Assembly: GCA_029961685.1 (NCBI GenBank)
Contig: JARWKL010000007.1
Location: 26,297,013-26,361,012 of the forward strand
Length of the DNA stretch: 64,000 bases
Origin: Aristolochia californica
Lineage: Eukaryota > Streptophyta > Magnoliopsida > Piperales > Aristolochiaceae
Reading direction: 5' to 3'
A program made the position numbers and the translations under genes. Positions within the stretch are counted from its first letter, which is position 1, and each line of letters opens with the position of its first letter. The notes under the pieces were generated by a model. That model did not search any database, was not told where the DNA came from, and worked only from the letters and a program-made list of their open reading frames with translations. Below are positions 61,525 to 64,000 of the stretch, piece after piece.

Positions 61525-64000
61525 TTGTGTTGGGTGAATAAATTTTCTTTATTTATATTTTTTATTGTTTTAAATTTTTTCCATACATCAACTATAAAAT
61601 TTTCATTTTGTTGTAAGCTTTTTGCCTTGTTTGTTTTGAGGATGAAGGGAGAGCGAAAAGTAAAAGTTTTGATTTAAAAAAAAAGTGTACATCTAAAATG
61701 GAAAATCACAATGCACAATTGTAGGGAGAGATAATTCCAAGGGTGTCTGTAATTTTTAGGGATTTTAAGCTCTTTTTAGATTTTATATCTCAGGTTTTGC
61801 AATCATCGGAAAAAATTGGTGGCAGAGGATTTTTAACTGAGTGTTGAATTGCAATCCATAAGTCATTTCATACAAAAATATAGACCGTTATGCATGATCA
61901 ATCACATTACAATCATCTATGATTAATTATGTCAGCTTTTTGCAAATGGGCAAAATAATGGCATGTTTGACTCGGGTAAATATCCCACCGCAAGTTCACT
62001 TGAGAATTTAATGAGCGTTTGTTATTCTCTTTAAAAGCTTTGCATCCATAGCTCATTTGAATCTTTAACATGTTTCAAACATGCATATCCATTTTTAAAA
62101 CATCTGTGGATGAAATCTCTTTCTTGCAAAATTCCAAGCTATTAGGGTTAAACTAGTGGAATTTCACAAAATTTGATCACAAAACTTTTGTGTTCATTTG
62201 TGTTGGGTGAATAAATTTTCTTTATTTCTATTTGTTATTGTTTAAAATTTTTTCCATCCATCAACTATAAAATTTTCATTTTCATGTAAGCTTTTTGCCT
62301 TGTTTGTTTTCGAGATGAAGGGAGAGCGAAAAGTCAAAGTTTTGATTGAAGAAAAGAGTGTACATCTAAACTGGAAAAGCACAACGCGCAATTATAGGGA
62401 GATAAAATTCCAAAGAGTGTCTGTTATTTTTAGGGATTGTAAGCTCTTTTTAGATTTTATATCTCAGGTTTTGCAATCGTCGGGAAAAATTGGTGGCAGA
62501 GGATTTTTAACTGAGTGGTGAATTGCAATCCATAAGTCATTTCATACAAAAATATAGCCTGTTACGCATGATAAATCACTTTACAATGATCTATGATTAA
62601 TTATGTCAGCTTTTTGCAAATGGGAAAATAATGGCATGTTTGACTCGGGTAAATATCCCACCGCAAGTTCACCTGAGAATTTAATGTGCGTTTGTTATTC
62701 TCTTTAAAAGCTTTGCATCCATAGCTCATTTGCATCTTTAACATGTTTCAAACATTTATATCCATTTTTAAAACATGTGTGGATGAAATCTCTTTCTTGC
62801 AAAATTCCAAGCTATTAGGGTTAAACTAATGGAATTTCTAAAAATTGGATAACAAAACTTTTGTGTTCATTTGTGTTGGGTGAATAAATTTTCTTTATTT
62901 ATATTTTTTATTGTTTTAAATTTTTTCTATACATCAACTATAAAATTTTCATTTTGTTGTAAGCTTTTTGCCTTGTTTGTTTTGAGGATGAAGGGAGAGC
63001 GAAAAGTAAAAGTTTTGATTTAAAAAAAAAGTGTACATCTAAAATGGAAAATCACAATGCACAATTGTAGGGAGAGATAATTCCAAGGGTGTCTGTAATT
63101 TTTAGGGATTTTAAGCTCTTTTTAGTTTTTATATCTCAAGTTTTGCAATCGTTGGGAAAAATTGGTGGCAGAGGATTTTTATCTGAGTGTTGAATTGCAA
63201 TCCATAAGTCATTTCATTCAAAAATATAGCCCGTTACGCTTGATAAATCACAGTACATTCATCTATGATTAATTATGTCAGCTTTTAGCAAATGGGCAAA
63301 ATAATGGCATGTTTGACTCGGGTAAATATCCCACCGCAAGTTCACTTGAGAATTTAATGAGCGTTTCTTATTCTCTTTAAAAGCTTTGCATCCATAGCTC
63401 ATTTGAATCTTTAACATGTTTCAAACATGCATATCCATTTTTAAAACATCTATGGATGAAATCTCTTTCTTGCAAAATTCCAAGCTATTAGGGTTAAACT
63501 AGTGGAATTTCACAAAATTTGATAACAAAACTTTTGTGTTCATTTGTGTTGGGTGAATAAATTTTCTTTATTTCTATTTGTTATTGTTTTAAATTTTTTC
63601 CATCCATCAACTATAAAATTTTCATTTTTTGTAAGCTTTTTGCCTTGTTTGTTTTCGGGATGAAGGGAGAGCGAAAAGTCAAAGTTTTGATTGAAGAAAA
63701 GAGTGTACATCTAAACTGGAAAAGCACAACGCGCAATTATAGGGAGAGAAAATTCCAAAGAGTGTCTGTTATTTTTAGGGATTGTAAGCTCTTTTTAGAT
63801 TTTATATCTCAGGTTTTGCAATCGTCGGGAAAAATTGGTGGCACAGGATTTTTAACTGAGTGGTGAATTGCAATCCATAAGTCATTTCATACAAAAATAT
63901 AGCCCGTTACGCATGATAAATCACTTTACAATGATCTATGATTAATTATGTCAGCTTTTTGCAAATGGGAAAATAATGGCATGTTTGACTCGGGTAAATA
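61525..64000 (+). repeat. Second C/A hybrid subarray (61525, 62198, 62871, 63544 partial)
   Basis: This repeats the 57483-60175 block at an offset of about 4,041 bp and continues off the right edge. Units 62198 and 63544 are almost identical to 58157 and 59504. The start of unit 62871 instead matches unit 61525 (offset 1,346 bp) up to about 63140, and then matches unit 58830 again. Confidence 0.9.
61882..64000 (+). repeat. Six-monomer duplication, copy 2
   Basis: This is nearly identical to 57841-59960. The exception is about 62826-63140, which instead matches about 61480-61794 at an offset of 1,346 bp. The copy runs off the window edge, so its full length and any further copies are unknown. 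Confidence 0.88.

Larger units (their letters stand above)
1..64000 (+). repeat. Satellite DNA array, ~674 bp monomer, C-B-A trimeric higher-order repeat
   Basis: Every part of the window can be aligned to one AT-rich unit of about 674 bp, always in the same orientation. The motif 'tgttcatttgtg' or a close variant recurs at nearly constant spacing from start to end. Three diverged subtypes normally follow the order C, B, A, giving an HOR of about 2,020 bp (for example C starts at 11434, 13454; 16151, 18172, 20190; 24816, 26838, 28859; 47277, 49298, 51315). No unrelated sequence longer than a few tens of bases interrupts the array. Long tandem HOR arrays like this are typical of eukaryotic centromeric or heterochromatic satellites. 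That location is an inference, and the species and satellite family are unknown to me. Confidence 0.97.

Noticed and set aside
665..63866. Many 60-102 codon open frames on both strands
   Set aside because: They occur at fixed monomer phases, mostly start at non-ATG codons or arbitrary ATGs, have no recognisable domains, and differ between copies as the satellite itself differs. They follow from the tandem repeat and are not genes.
1..64000. CRISPR-like regular repetition
   Set aside because: The repeated unit is about 674 bp and there are no unique spacers; the whole unit repeats.
1..64000. rRNA, tRNA or snRNA genes, including 5S-type tandem units
   Set aside because: No cloverleaf, internal promoter boxes or rRNA core motifs were recognised in any monomer; the unit is AT-rich throughout.
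57483..64000. Assembly artefact as the explanation of the 4,041 bp duplication
   Set aside because: It cannot be excluded from sequence alone, but the two copies differ by point changes and by a patch from a different donor, which a simple assembly duplication would not produce.

Overview
The whole 64 kb is one uninterrupted tandem satellite array. About 96 AT-rich monomers of roughly 673-675 bp run head to tail in a single orientation, and the array continues past both ends: the first monomer lacks only its first few bases and the last is cut after about 457 bp. I see no convincing protein gene, rRNA, tRNA, CRISPR array or interspersed transposable element. This kind of DNA points to a eukaryotic centromeric, pericentromeric or other heterochromatic satellite block. 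A plant or an invertebrate would fit, but nothing in the sequence fixes the species and I do not recognise the family by name. Short open frames of 60-100 codons recur at the same monomer phase because the repeat recurs, not because they are genes.

Monomers fall into three subtypes, here called C, B and A. Phase zero is the TTG inside the shared motif 'catTTGtg'. C starts 'ttgtgttgggtgaataaa', has 'aattggtggcagagg' mid-unit and ends with 'aagcttaatagggttgg'. B starts 'ttgtggtgtgtgaatagat', carries a G-rich box 'gggaaacgggggaggcgggc' and ends with 'aagatattagttttgg'. A starts 'ttgtggtgtgtgaataaat', has 'aaatgggttgcggagg' mid-unit and ends with 'aagctattagggttaaac'. The default order is C-B-A, a higher-order repeat (HOR) of about 2,020 bp.

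Layout: positions 1-11433 are irregular (missing B units, a B-B doublet, A/B and A/C chimeras, and a 1.4 kb block present twice about 4.03-4.05 kb apart). Positions 11434-35179 are mostly regular C-B-A trimers, with two further B-B doublets, three monomers shortened by internal deletions of about 89-120 bp, and one scrambled junction near 30.66-30.72 kb. Positions 35180-51314 are regular trimers alternating with dimers made by chimeric monomers. Positions 51315-57482 are heavily recombined. From 57483 to the end the trimer is largely replaced by C/A hybrid monomers that can follow themselves. These form a new monomeric array with a 1,346 bp dimer period and a nearly identical 4,041 bp (six-monomer) duplication.

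The main biological content is the recombination history. The 3' end subtype of a monomer predicts the subtype of the next one. Subtype switches sit inside monomers, in register, and neighbouring HOR copies share private variants. Non-homologous events carry 1-3 bp microhomology or templated insertions. Possible functional elements are short dyad symmetries in every monomer class, and a B-specific G-rich box that distantly resembles a CENP-B box and could form a two-tier G-quadruplex.
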